Origin: Anaerostipes butyraticus
GTDB taxonomy: Bacteria; Bacillota; Clostridia; Lachnospirales; Lachnospiraceae
NCBI RefSeq assembly: GCF_016586355.1
Contig: NZ_BLYI01000062.1
Location: 186,001 to 250,000, forward strand
Direction: 5' to 3'
Length of the DNA stretch: 64,000 bases
In this document: positions 19,900 to 27,651 of the stretch, in pieces
How positions within the stretch are numbered: position 1 is the first letter of the stretch
How the letters are laid out: each line of letters opens with the position of its first letter
The notes under the pieces: generated by a model
The model's database searches: none
The model's input: the letters and a program-made list of their open reading frames with translations, nothing else
Told to the model about the DNA's origin: nothing
Position numbers and translations under genes: made by a program

Positions 19900-19968
19900 T
19901 TTGTCAAATTTTCGCTATTTTTGTCAATTTTGTTGCATCAGTCAATTTTTTATCGTTTTTGTCAATTT
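19900..19968. repeat. TTGAC direct-repeat array upstream of marR
   Basis: TTGAC (GTCAA on the plus strand) recurs at 19903, 19923, 19941 and 19961, spaced 20, 18 and 20 bp, with a fifth copy at 19875 that is the -35 box. Three copies share the longer form TTTTTGTCAAWTTT. They fill the gap between the end of the C59 amidase gene and the marR promoter and lie on one face of the helix. Confidence 0.55.
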
Positions 19969-21050
19969 TAGGACAGGCACATAAATTCTCCTCTGTTTTC
20001 CAGCGGAAATAAAAGGATTTCTTTTTTCCTGATCAGATGATTCAGATCGACATAGCGGATTTGCAAATCATCATAGGTATTCCAGTAAAACCTCAGAGAT
20101 TCCGGGCACATAACTGATGTGTACACAGTATAATCATATGGTGTTACCTCTTTGTCATATTCCGTGATATGTCCCTGATCTGTTACACGGACTGCCCCCA
20201 GTGGAAATGAAACATTTTGAAGCAGGCGAAACATATAAACCACGCCGTCCTCTTCATTCCTTCCCTTTACTGCATATTTCTTTAAAAACGCCAGTCGCAC
20301 AAACCGGGAAGGAGAGGTAAAATCACCGGGAAGTCCCTGGGCGCCGCTGCCGGAAAAGCACTGCTGCATTTTCTCTGTTCCAAAGTCAGCTTCCTCATAA
20401 TCCAGATCCCGCAGCCCGGCATAATTCAGCAGATTTATCCGGTGCCACTCATAGCCCGGACTGTTGGTCATAATCCCGATGGTACTGCGGTAAATGCGAA
20501 CTCCATTTTCCTCTGGCTCCAGGACTGCCATCTCTCCCATCCGGTCATAAAAAGCCCAGTGAAGAGGCGGTACTGTTCCAAGCAGTTTTGTATCCATCAG
20601 AGTAATTTTCTCTTCTATCATCTCTACCGCTTCTTTTACCGTCCCACACTGAGCCAGCAGGTGCAGCACGACAAACGGAGGCTGCAGTTTCCGGGTTCCT
20701 GACTTACACGCAGACTCATACCTGGCAAATCCCCGGTAATAAAGCTGACCTCCTGCCAGCCCCTTCTCATTGATTCCCTCATACAATACCGGCGCCTGCC
20801 AGATTCCCGTAAAACCAGTCCCAAGGCAGGCATATTTTGTTTTGTCCTCTTCCCCTGATTTCAATTCCGGCCGCCACATAGTATATGAAGTTCCTTCTGG
20901 AAGATAGATGATCTGACTTCCTTCTGCAATCCTGCTGTGATCGAAATTCCGTCCCCACAGATGTTTTCCGTCTTGCGTCTCCCAGGCCATGGCACTGCAT
21001 CCTGCCTCCATATCGTGCATTTGCATTTTCAAATTTCTGTAATCTTCCAT
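19968..21050 (-). CDS. choloylglycine hydrolase-family amidase (C59)
   Basis: A 360-residue N-terminal-nucleophile hydrolase of the bile salt hydrolase / penicillin V acylase family. Cys18 would become the catalytic N-terminus after removal of a 17-residue leader. Arg34 and Asp37 (GRNFD) have the same spacing from Cys as Cys2, Arg18 and Asp21 of bile salt hydrolases. TNSPGYEWHRINLLNYAG supplies the Asn region. The leader is longer than in classical bacterial bile salt hydrolases (just Met), so the substrate may be another amide. It follows a HAD phosphatase gene on the same strand. Confidence 0.8.
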   Translation of the reverse strand: MEDYRNLKMQMHDMEAGCSAMAWETQDGKHLWGRNFDHSRIAEGSQIIYLPEGTSYTMWRPELKSGEEDKTKYACLGTGFTGIWQAPVLYEGINEKGLAGGQLYYRGFARYESACKSGTRKLQPPFVVLHLLAQCGTVKEAVEMIEEKITLMDTKLLGTVPPLHWAFYDRMGEMAVLEPEENGVRIYRSTIGIMTNSPGYEWHRINLLNYAGLRDLDYEEADFGTEKMQQCFSGSGAQGLPGDFTSPSRFVRLAFLKKYAVKGRNEEDGVVYMFRLLQNVSFPLGAVRVTDQGHITEYDKEVTPYDYTVYTSVMCPESLRFYWNTYDDLQIRYVDLNHLIRKKEILLFPLENRGEFMCLS

Positions 21051-21072
21051 AATATGTCCTCCTGGACATATT
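21051..21072 (-). promoter_or_regulatory. hairpin enclosing the ribosome site of the C59 gene
   Basis: AATATGTCC and GGACATATT form a perfect 9-bp stem with a 4-nt loop immediately before the start codon at 21050. The AGGAGG ribosome site is split between loop and stem, so folding would hide it. Confidence 0.55.
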
Positions 21073-21091
21073 ATATGGATTTCACCTCAAA

Positions 21092-21892
21092 TCATTCCTT
21101 GTTATCTTTCAAAATCTCTGTAATATTTTCCAAAGTATCCACAATGACATCCGGTTTTACATCACTTTTTTCCACATCCTCCATCGTACTTTCTCCGCTT
21201 AATACTAAAATAGATGTGACCGGACTCCCATCCGCCACCGCAATATCGGTATACAGTCTGTCGCCTACGATGGCAATTTCCTCCGGCCTGCATCCTGTTT
21301 CTTCTATTATGTAGTCCAATGTATGTTTGGATGGCTTGCCGAAAAATTCCGGAAATCTTCCCGTGGACGCTTCGATCATCTTTGCCATGGAGCCGCAGTC
21401 CGGTATGAAATCCCCTCCTTCAATCGGACAATTCCAGTCCGGATTGATTCCATAATAGGTACATCCATTTCTTACATAATGACAGGCTTTTGACATTTTC
21501 TCATAGGTCAGTGTCGTATCAAATCCAAGAATCACAATGTCCGGATCGATTTCCGTCAGCGGCATATCATAAGCTTCAAATTCTTTTAACAATGACGGGG
21601 TTCCTACCACATAGAGACTCTCTCCGGGATGATGCTGCTTCAGATACTGAATCATCACATGACTGGAAATCATCATCTGTTCCGGCCGAATCATAATCCC
21701 CATTCCGGCCAGCTTGTCAATATATGCCTGCTGACTCTTGGATGAATTGTTAGTGAAAAAATAGTATTTTCTTCCGGTTTCCTCCACGGTTTTTAAAAAA
21801 TCCTGTGTATAATCAAACAATTCATTTCCAAGATAAATGGTTCCGTCCATATCTAAAATAAAGCTTTCGATCTGTCTGATTTTGTCTTTCAT
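21092..21892 (-). CDS. HAD-IIA sugar phosphatase (NagD/AraL type)
   Basis: A 266-residue phosphatase of the HAD superfamily, type IIA. Motif I is FILDMDGTIYLG, motif II FTNNSS, motif III lies near GKPSKHTLDY, and motif IV is IVGDRLYTDIAV. The open frame reaches 21934, but AAAGGAG before the ATG at 21892 favours MKDKIRQIES as the start. In Bacillus the related AraL belongs to the arabinose operon with araD and araM, and here the gene follows araD in the same direction, separated by a hairpin terminator. Confidence 0.87.
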   Translation of the reverse strand: MKDKIRQIESFILDMDGTIYLGNELFDYTQDFLKTVEETGRKYYFFTNNSSKSQQAYIDKLAGMGIMIRPEQMMISSHVMIQYLKQHHPGESLYVVGTPSLLKEFEAYDMPLTEIDPDIVILGFDTTLTYEKMSKACHYVRNGCTYYGINPDWNCPIEGGDFIPDCGSMAKMIEASTGRFPEFFGKPSKHTLDYIIEETGCRPEEIAIVGDRLYTDIAVADGSPVTSILVLSGESTMEDVEKSDVKPDVIVDTLENITEILKDNKE

Positions 21893-21951
21893 CTGGCAGT
21901 CTCCTTTCTGCTGTTTTGTCCTGATCAGTTTCAATATTTCTCCATGATGGT

Positions 21952-21987
21952 GAAAAGGCTTTTGTCCGCAAGGACAAAAGCCTTTTC
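21952..21987 (-). terminator. terminator after araD
   Basis: A perfect 16-bp stem GAAAAGGCTTTTGTCC (21952-21967) with 21972-21987 and a 4-nt loop. It lies 53 nt after the araD stop and would end the PTS-araM-araD transcript; the T tract is short and partly in the stem. Confidence 0.7.
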
Positions 21988-22040
21988 AACAGCGTTATAA
22001 CATATTTTGTAAACCAGTTTTCACTGAAATTTACCTGTGT

Positions 22041-22433
22041 TTATTTTCCCGGCTGACCATAGTATGCATTTGCGCCATGTTTCCGGAAAAAGTGTTTATC
22101 CTGCAGATATCCCGGCGCTCCGACTGTCTGGTTTTTCAGCTGCTCTGTCCGGTAAGCCATCTTTGCCACCTCTTCCAGCACTACTGCATTGTGTACTGCC
22201 TGAGCCGCATCTTTCCCCCAGGTAAACGGACCATGATTGGTACATAAAATGCCCGGCACATAGTCTGGATTCCCATCTGCAAAAGTTTCTATAATGACTT
22301 TTCCAGTATTCTTTTCATAGTCATTTTCAATCTCTTCCTTTGTCAGCGATCTTGCGCAGGGAATCTCACCGTAAAAATAATCTGCATGTGTTGTTCCATA
22401 ACATGGAATGGATCTTCCTGCCTGCGCCCATGA
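22041..22433 (-). pseudogene. araD: araD 3' fragment (L-ribulose-5-phosphate 4-epimerase), split by mobile element
   Basis: This is the C-terminal 131 codons (including stop) of araD. It starts inside the [13 protein letters not shown] segment and contains the third metal-binding His in [10 protein letters not shown]. Sequence between 22434 and 22589 in the same frame is element DNA, not araD. Joined to 33437-33739 it gives 696 nt, 232 codons including stop, exactly the 231-residue length of the E. coli enzyme. The enzyme converts L-ribulose-5-phosphate to D-xylulose-5-phosphate; in this state it cannot be made. Confidence 0.93.
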
Positions 22434-22455
22434 TGTAGGACGGATTTTGCGGACA
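22423..22455. other. left attachment site (attL)
   Basis: Chromosomal araD sequence ends at the core TGA (22431-22433). After an 11-nt gap comes TTTTGCGGACA (22445-22455), present in inverted orientation at the right end. It is the probable recombinase binding half-site. Confidence 0.85.
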
Positions 22456-22489
22456 TTCAAAATAAAAAAGAATGTGGAGGTAACAGACA

Positions 22490-22864
22490 ATGGCAAAATC
22501 ATTATTTGAGGAACTGGGCGGCAAATACGAAAGGCAAGGGGATTATTTGATACCGTGCTTAACTGTACCCGCCGAAGAAGAACAGGCAATAGGCATCTGG
22601 GGGCAACGGCATTTAGATTATCTAAAACAGTACCGTAAAGTTACATACACCAATCTTCTTACAAGCGGCAGGCTAAACGCCTACCTTGCCGACATCAACA
22701 GACAGGCACAGGAACGCTTTGAAAGGCTCATAGAGGGTATGAAACAGGCACAGGGCATAACGGAACAGCTAAAGGCAGAAAACGCCTTAGAATGGACAGG
22801 ATGCCTCAATAACATAAGGGCTTGTGCGAGGGAGATTGTGGAAAAGGAAATTATTTTTGCATAA
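22490..22864 (+). CDS. tnpV: TnpV-type transposon protein
   Basis: A 124-residue protein resembling TnpV of Tn4451-like elements, starting 57 nt inside the left end. GGAGG lies 9 nt before the ATG. It is mostly helical and charged ([11 protein letters not shown]..., a [13 protein letters not shown] helix) without a signal peptide or membrane segment. TnpV may have an accessory role in excision, but that is not established. A terminator follows at 22876. Confidence 0.75.
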   Translation: MAKSLFEELGGKYERQGDYLIPCLTVPAEEEQAIGIWGQRHLDYLKQYRKVTYTNLLTSGRLNAYLADINRQAQERFERLIEGMKQAQGITEQLKAENALEWTGCLNNIRACAREIVEKEIIFA

Positions 22865-22875
22865 ACAGATGATTA

Positions 22876-22903
22876 GTGGCAGGGGGAAATCCTGCCGCTT
22901 TTT
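22876..22903 (+). terminator. terminator of tnpV
   Basis: An 8-bp stem GTGGCAGG (22876-22883) with CCTGCCGC (22891-22898, one G-T pair) is followed by TTTTT. Confidence 0.75.
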
Positions 22904-22921
22904 CTGCTTTAGTTTGTCAGC

Positions 22922-22950
22922 TTGACAAATAAAGGGTTAAGGAATATAAT
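22922..22950 (+). promoter_or_regulatory. tet(O) promoter
   Basis: TTGACA (22922-22927) and TATAAT (22945-22950), both perfect consensus with a 17-nt spacer. It drives the leader and tet(O). Confidence 0.9.
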
Positions 22951-22982
22951 TAGATTCAGTATTATACAAGGAGTTAATAAAT

Positions 22983-23006
22983 ATGCGGCAAGGTATTCTT
23001 AAATAA
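22983..23006 (+). CDS. tet(O) leader peptide
   Basis: A 7-codon open frame MRQGILK with AAGGAG about 9 nt upstream, right after the promoter. In tet(M)-type leaders, translation of such a peptide under tetracycline changes RNA folding. Its codons overlap GTATTCTTAAA, which can pair with TTAAGAATAC near 23086-23095. Confidence 0.65.
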   Translation: MRQGILK

Positions 23007-23158
23007 ACTGTCAATTTGATAGTGGGAACAAAAAGTAGCAGTCCCGTTTCACTTTTAATATGGGGCTTAGTTTTTTGTACCCAGTTTAAGAATACTTTTA
23101 TCATGTAATTTTATATGCCCGAAAACATATAAGTGTTTTGGGGCTATTGGAGTTATTT

Positions 23159-23195
23159 ACCCAGTGATAGGAGTATTTATCACTGGGTATTTTTA
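23159..23195 (+). promoter_or_regulatory. tet(O) transcription attenuator
   Basis: A perfect 11-bp stem ACCCAGTGATA (23159-23169) with 23178-23188 is followed by ATTTTTAT, ahead of tet(O). It matches the attenuator described for tet(M): transcription stops here without drug and reads through when ribosomes are slowed. Confidence 0.8.
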
Positions 23196-23230
23196 TGCCC
23201 TTTTTTGGGTGTTGATAGGAGGAAAATCAC

Positions 23231-25150
23231 ATGAAAATAATTAACTTAGGCATTCTGGCTCACGTTGACGCAGGAAAGACAACATTAACGGAAAGTTTAT
23301 TGTATACCAGTGGTGCAATTGCAGAACTAGGGAGCGTAGATGAAGGCACAACAAGGACAGATACAATGAATTTGGAGCGTCAAAGGGGAATCACTATCCA
23401 GACAGCAGTGACATCTTTTCAGTGGGAGGATGTAAAAGTCAACATTATAGATACGCCAGGCCATATGGATTTTTTGGCGGAAGTATACCGTTCTTTATCC
23501 GTATTAGACGGAGCAGTATTATTAGTTTCTGCAAAGGATGGCATACAGGCACAGACCCGTATACTGTTTCATGCACTACAGATAATGAAGATTCCGACAA
23601 TTTTTTTCATCAATAAAATTGACCAAGAGGGGATTGATTTGCCAATGGTATATCGGGAAATGAAAGCAAAGCTTTCTTCGGAAATTATAGTGAAGCAAAA
23701 GGTTGGGCAGCATCCCCATATAAATGTAACGGACAATGACGATATGGAACAGTGGGATGCGGTAATTATGGGAAACGATGAACTATTAGAGAAATATATG
23801 TCAGGGAAACCGTTTAAAATGTCAGAACTGGAACAGGAAGAAAACAGGAGATTCCAAAACGGAACGTTATTTCCCGTTTATCACGGAAGCGCTAAAAACA
23901 ATCTGGGGATTCGGCAGCTTATAGAAGTAATTGCCAGTAAATTTTATTCATCAACGCCTGAAGGTCAATCTGAACTATGCGGGCAGGTTTTTAAGATTGA
24001 ATATTCAGAGAAAAGGCGGCGTTTTGTTTATGTGCGTATATATAGCGGAACATTGCATTTGAGGGATGTTATTAGAATATCTGAAAAAGAGAAAATAAAA
24101 ATCACAGAGATGTGTGTTCCGACAAACGGTGAATTATATTCATCCGATATAGCCTGCTCTGGTGATATTGTAATTTTACCAAATGATGTTTTGCAGCTAA
24201 ACAGTATTTTGGGGAACGAAATGCTGTTGCCGCAGAGAAAATTTATTGAAAATCCTCTCCCTATGCTCCAAACAACGATTGCAGTAAAGAAATCTGAACA
24301 GCGGGAAATATTGCTTGGGGCACTTACAGAAATTTCAGATTGCGACCCTCTTTTAAAATATTATGTGGATACTACAACGCATGAGATTATACTTTCTTTT
24401 TTGGGGAAAGTGCAGATGGAAGTCATTTGTGCCATCCTTGAGGAAAAATATCATGTGGAGGCAGAAATAAAAGAGCCTACTGTTATATATATGGAAAGAC
24501 CGCTTAGAAAAGCAGAATATACCATCCACATAGAAGTCCCGCCAAATCCTTTCTGGGCTTCTGTCGGGTTGTCCATAGAGCCGCTCCCTATTGGAAGCGG
24601 AGTGCAGTATGAAAGCAGAGTTTCACTTGGATATTTAAATCAATCGTTCCAAAATGCGGTTATGGAGGGGGTTCTTTATGGCTGCGAGCAGGGGCTGTAT
24701 GGATGGAAAGTGACAGACTGTAAAATCTGTTTTGAATATGGATTGTATTATAGTCCTGTAAGTACCCCCGCAGACTTTCGGCTGCTTTCCCCTATCGTAT
24801 TGGAGCAGGCTTTAAAAAAAGCAGGGACAGAACTATTAGAGCCATATCTCCACTTTGAAATTTATGCACCGCAGGAATATCTCTCACGGGCGTATCATGA
24901 TGCTCCAAGGTATTGTGCAGATATTGTAAGTACTCAGATAAAGAATGACGAGGTCATTCTGAAAGGAGAAATCCCTGCTAGATGTATTCAAGAATACAGG
25001 AACGATTTAACTTATTTCACAAATGGGCAGGGAGTCTGCTTGACAGAGTTAAAAGGATACCAGCCAGCTATTGGTAAATTTATTTGCCAACCCCGCCGCC
25101 CGAATAGCCGTATAGATAAGGTTCGGCATATGTTCCACAAGTTAGCTTAA
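23231..25150 (+). CDS. tet(O): tetracycline resistance ribosomal protection protein Tet(O)
   Basis: A 639-residue EF-G-like GTPase that dislodges tetracycline from the 30S ribosome. G motifs are visible: AHVDAGKT (P loop), RGIT, DTPGH and NKID. Domain IV/V motifs include [15 protein letters not shown], and the protein ends with [18 protein letters not shown]. From memory nearly every stretch agrees with Tet(O), rather than Tet(W) or Tet(M), with a few substitutions (for example Leu for Pro at AELGSVD). A mosaic with Tet(32) cannot be fully excluded. AGGAGG precedes the ATG. Confidence 0.96.
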   Translation: MKIINLGILAHVDAGKTTLTESLLYTSGAIAELGSVDEGTTRTDTMNLERQRGITIQTAVTSFQWEDVKVNIIDTPGHMDFLAEVYRSLSVLDGAVLLVSAKDGIQAQTRILFHALQIMKIPTIFFINKIDQEGIDLPMVYREMKAKLSSEIIVKQKVGQHPHINVTDNDDMEQWDAVIMGNDELLEKYMSGKPFKMSELEQEENRRFQNGTLFPVYHGSAKNNLGIRQLIEVIASKFYSSTPEGQSELCGQVFKIEYSEKRRRFVYVRIYSGTLHLRDVIRISEKEKIKITEMCVPTNGELYSSDIACSGDIVILPNDVLQLNSILGNEMLLPQRKFIENPLPMLQTTIAVKKSEQREILLGALTEISDCDPLLKYYVDTTTHEIILSFLGKVQMEVICAILEEKYHVEAEIKEPTVIYMERPLRKAEYTIHIEVPPNPFWASVGLSIEPLPIGSGVQYESRVSLGYLNQSFQNAVMEGVLYGCEQGLYGWKVTDCKICFEYGLYYSPVSTPADFRLLSPIVLEQALKKAGTELLEPYLHFEIYAPQEYLSRAYHDAPRYCADIVSTQIKNDEVILKGEIPARCIQEYRNDLTYFTNGQGVCLTELKGYQPAIGKFICQPRRPNSRIDKVRHMFHKLA

Positions 25151-25201
25151 CAGCTTGCAAAAGTCATATAAAATGAGATTTGAAAGGATTAGAGACTAAT
25201 T

Positions 25202-25375
25202 ATGATGAAATGTGAATGGATATTGTGTCCTGTTTGTGGGAGCAAAACCCGTAATAAAATTAGGAAGGACACTGTTTTGGAGAATTATCCTCTTTATTGT
25301 CCAAAATGCAGACAAGAAAGATTGATTAAAGTTGACAACTTGAAGATAACTGTCATCAAAGAGCCAGACGCTTAA
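25202..25375 (+). CDS. cysteine-rich KTR-type small protein
   Basis: A 57-residue protein (MMKCEWILCPVCGSKTRNK...) with two CxxC pairs, CPVC and CPKC, forming a probable zinc ribbon, and the KTR tripeptide after the first pair. Such proteins often follow resistance genes in clostridial and streptococcal mobile elements; their function is unknown. A double ATG at the start leaves the first residue uncertain. A terminator follows. Confidence 0.75.
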   Translation: MMKCEWILCPVCGSKTRNKIRKDTVLENYPLYCPKCRQERLIKVDNLKITVIKEPDA

Positions 25376-25380
25376 GACGC

Positions 25381-25428
25381 AGAGCCGATGAAATTGTGGA
25401 ACAATTCACGAATCATCGGCTCTTTTTG
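25381..25428 (+). terminator. terminator after tet(O) and the KTR gene
   Basis: AGAGCCGATGA (25381-25391) pairs with 25413-25423, with an inner AATTGT/ACAATT stem, and is followed by TTTTTG. Confidence 0.85.
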
Positions 25429-25505
25429 TTTCGTATTTGAAAGAACAAACTCACCAAATAAAAAAAACGATATTCGGGTGGGTTATTTTGTTATACCCTA
25501 AATTA

Positions 25506-25543
25506 CCCTCTGAATTTGTTTTTAAATTTGGAGGGATTTTTTT
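25506..25543 (+). promoter_or_regulatory. second attenuator-like terminator
   Basis: CCCTCTGAATTT pairs with AAATTTGGAGGG (12 bp, one G-T pair, 6-nt loop), followed by AT7. The text after it (ATGTCCTTTTTTCGGG) resembles that after the tet(O) attenuator (ATGCCCTTTTTTGGG). The 25376-25865 stretch otherwise holds only a small frame and another terminator. Confidence 0.6.
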
Positions 25544-25672
25544 ATGTCCTTTTTTCGGGCGGTTATTCATCTGCTCATACGAAGTAAAATTTATCAATAC
25601 ATAGCATATCAGAGAACGGCAGGAAACCAGTTAAAAAAATTTCTGCCAGTGCAGCGGTACTTCTCACCTTGA
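25544..25672 (+). CDS. possible small protein after attenuator
   Basis: A 42-codon frame (MSFFRAVIHLLIRSK...) whose GGAGGG ribosome site is the 3' arm of the preceding terminator hairpin. It is basic, with a short hydrophobic start. It may be a remnant or part of a leader; no family recognised. Confidence 0.3.
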   Translation: MSFFRAVIHLLIRSKIYQYIAYQRTAGNQLKKFLPVQRYFSP

Positions 25673-25716
25673 AAGTAGAAGTACAATCTCCATACAACAG
25701 AATTATAAATTCCTAT

Positions 25717-25750
25717 AACCGTAAAGGTCACAGAGCCTTTGCGGTTTTTC
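25717..25750 (+). terminator. terminator upstream of the sigma-factor genes
   Basis: AACCGTAAAGG (25717-25727) pairs with CCTTTGCGGTT (25736-25746), followed by TTTC. It insulates the regulator genes from tet(O) transcription. Confidence 0.7.
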
Positions 25751-25865
25751 TTTTGTCGATTTTTGTTGGAAAGTGCCGCAGGATTGTTTCTGATGTGCGT
25801 TGCCGCTCCCCGCCTCTCCATCTGGATTTTAAGCATTTCAAAAATTCAGATGGGAGGTACTTACG

Positions 25866-26375
25866 GTGAAGTATGCACCAAGAAAAGTATATATCAAAGA
25901 AAGTGGCGGCTATGTGGAATTATCCTACACGGAGTTTTGTCGTTGCAGGGAATCCGACCAGACTTATATGGACAAGCTGTTTATCCCCGTTCAGGGCTGT
26001 CTGCTTGAAGTTGTGAGGGAGCAATACACAGACTTCTACCGAGATAAGGAACGGTGGCGTTATCTGCAAAAATTAGATACGAAGAACAGCCTGCTTTCTC
26101 TGGATGGATTTACGGACAGCGAGGGGAATCCTCTGGACTTTATCGCTGATGAAGCGGCGGACATTGCGGAAACCGTTGTCAATGCGGTCATGGTGGACAG
26201 GCTGAATGCCGCCCTGCCTTTGCTGTCGGATAGTGAACAGGAGTTGATACAGGCAATCTTTTTTGACGGACTTTCCGAGCGTGAAGTCGGGGCGAGGTTG
26301 GGCATAACCCAGAGCGTTGTAAACAAACGAAAAGCCAGAATCCTAATAAAACTAAGAAAGATAATAGAAAATTAA
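25866..26375 (+). CDS. sigma-70-like RNA polymerase factor of the element
   Basis: A 169-residue protein starting with GTG 7 nt after GGAGGT. The C-terminal region (LSDSEQELIQAIFFDGLSEREVGARLGITQ..., about residues 118-165) is a sigma-70 region-4 HTH. The N-terminal part has a charged segment reminiscent of the short sigma-like proteins of Tn916 and Tn1549 elements. It probably activates the replication, mobilisation or excision genes downstream. Confidence 0.8.
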   Translation: MKYAPRKVYIKESGGYVELSYTEFCRCRESDQTYMDKLFIPVQGCLLEVVREQYTDFYRDKERWRYLQKLDTKNSLLSLDGFTDSEGNPLDFIADEAADIAETVVNAVMVDRLNAALPLLSDSEQELIQAIFFDGLSEREVGARLGITQSVVNKRKARILIKLRKIIEN

Positions 26376-26469
26376 AATTTAAGGCGTTCAGCCCCCTTGT
26401 TTTTTCCTTTGGGAAGATGAGGGGGCTTTTCTCTGCCCTCTCAATCAATTCTGATTGGAGGAAGTAAGA

Positions 26470-26895
26470 ATGGCATACAACCACGGACGGGAGGACAGGA
26501 AATGGCGTATCTGGAAAGAAGCGGAGGAAAAGCTGCTGCGTGAGTGCGGCGTTGATGAAGCGACCATTGAGCAGATACGCATGGCGGACAGGGCAGACTT
26601 CAATTCCAACAGGCGGTTTTACCGATGGACGAATGACGTTGCGGAATATCTTGAGGACATGGCAGGCAGGGAGCGGCAGGCGGAAGTGGGTACGGTTGCG
26701 GAGTTACTGGAAGAGATTGAGAGCGAAAATCTCTATCAAGTATTAGTCACGGTGGACGGGCGTACCTTGAAAATCGTCCTGCTGAAAATGCAGGGGTATT
26801 CCACAAAGGAGATTGCCCCGCTTGTGCATTTGACGACTGGTGCCATCTATGCGAGGTTAGACCATCTGCGGAAGAAGCTGCGGAAAATTTTATAG
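26470..26895 (+). CDS. second sigma-like regulator of the element
   Basis: A 141-residue protein (MAYNHGREDRKWRIW...). The frame opens at 26455, but GGAGGAAG before the ATG at 26470 decides the start. The C-terminal segment MQGYSTKEIAPLVHLTTGAIYARLDHLRKKLRKIL is a sigma region-4-like HTH. It is rich in Glu and Arg and cytosolic. Adjacent to two similar genes, it may form part of a regulatory cascade. Confidence 0.75.
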   Translation: MAYNHGREDRKWRIWKEAEEKLLRECGVDEATIEQIRMADRADFNSNRRFYRWTNDVAEYLEDMAGRERQAEVGTVAELLEEIESENLYQVLVTVDGRTLKIVLLKMQGYSTKEIAPLVHLTTGAIYARLDHLRKKLRKIL

Positions 26896-26978
26896 CTTCT
26901 AAAACAGCCTGCCATCCTGCGGGCTACTGGGTGAGGGATGGAAATCCCCTCACTCATTTTTTGCAGGAGGACAACAGG

Positions 26979-27453
26979 ATGGCATACAGGGTTAAGGCAT
27001 ACACGCTTCGGGAGGAATCCACGGAAAGCGGCACAAGGTATTTTATCAGCTTTAAGGACGGGCAGGGCAAATCCCACGAGTTGGAAGTGTCGGAACAGTT
27101 CTTTATGGAGTTTCGGCAGATGGAGCGCAGGAACAGGAATCTTTTCTAATGGGACGAGCGGCACAGGGAGTTTAACGAGGTATGGGACGAAACCCTTTAC
27201 AGACGGGCGTTGCGTGTGCCTAAGAGCCTTGATGAACGCATGGTTGAGGAAGAACGGAATGAAACGCTCTATAAGGCGGTTGGGAGCCTTCCAGAGATAC
27301 AAAGGCGGCGTTTCCTGCTCTACTACGAGTATGAGTTCAATTTTTACCAAATCGCCGCTATGGAGCATTGCACCGCTTCGGCAATACAGAAATCTGTTGC
27401 GATTGCAAAGGAGAAAGTAAAGGCGGAAATTGAAGAAATATCTCCAACCGTGA
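26979..27453 (+). pseudogene. third sigma-like regulator, interrupted by a stop codon
   Basis: The gene starts at 26979 after GCAGGAGG and reads MAYRVKAYTLREES..., but hits TAA at 27147-27149 (after NRNLF). The same frame continues immediately as WDERHREFNEVWDETLYRRAL and into a sigma-type HTH (SLPEIQRRRFLLYYEYEFNFYQIAAMEHCTASAIQ). A CAA-to-TAA change is the simplest explanation. The frame then stays open to 27731, overlapping the helicase gene; a shift near 27430 to a TGA at 27451 would give a more natural end. Confidence 0.75.
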
Positions 27454-27564
27454 CCGACACCGCCCGAAAAAGAAATCTGTTTTTTATTTGTGTGGGATTG
27501 GCGGCATTACATACTCTCACTTTTTTCCGTGGGAGTAAATCTATTTTTAAGGAGGTCAACGCCT

Positions 27565-27651
27565 ATGTGCAACGAAAACAAAGACACCGCCCGAAAGGAG
27601 GAAAGCCATGCAGAAGTTACAGACAGTCAACGCCGAAACGCTCCTTTATGA
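27565..27651 (+). CDS. small hypothetical protein overlapping the helicase start
   Basis: A 28-codon frame (MCNENKDTARKEESH...) with AAGGAGG 8 nt upstream. It overlaps the helicase start at 27608 in another frame, an arrangement suggesting translational coupling. Hydrophilic, function unknown. Confidence 0.4.
   Translation: MCNENKDTARKEESHAEVTDSQRRNAPL

Noticed and set aside
23231-25150. tet(M) or tet(W) identity
   Set aside because: Diagnostic stretches such as [15 protein letters not shown] and [11 protein letters not shown]-type text fit Tet(O) as recalled, not Tet(W) (which has IVLEENTDIEAWDAV). A mosaic gene still needs an alignment to exclude.
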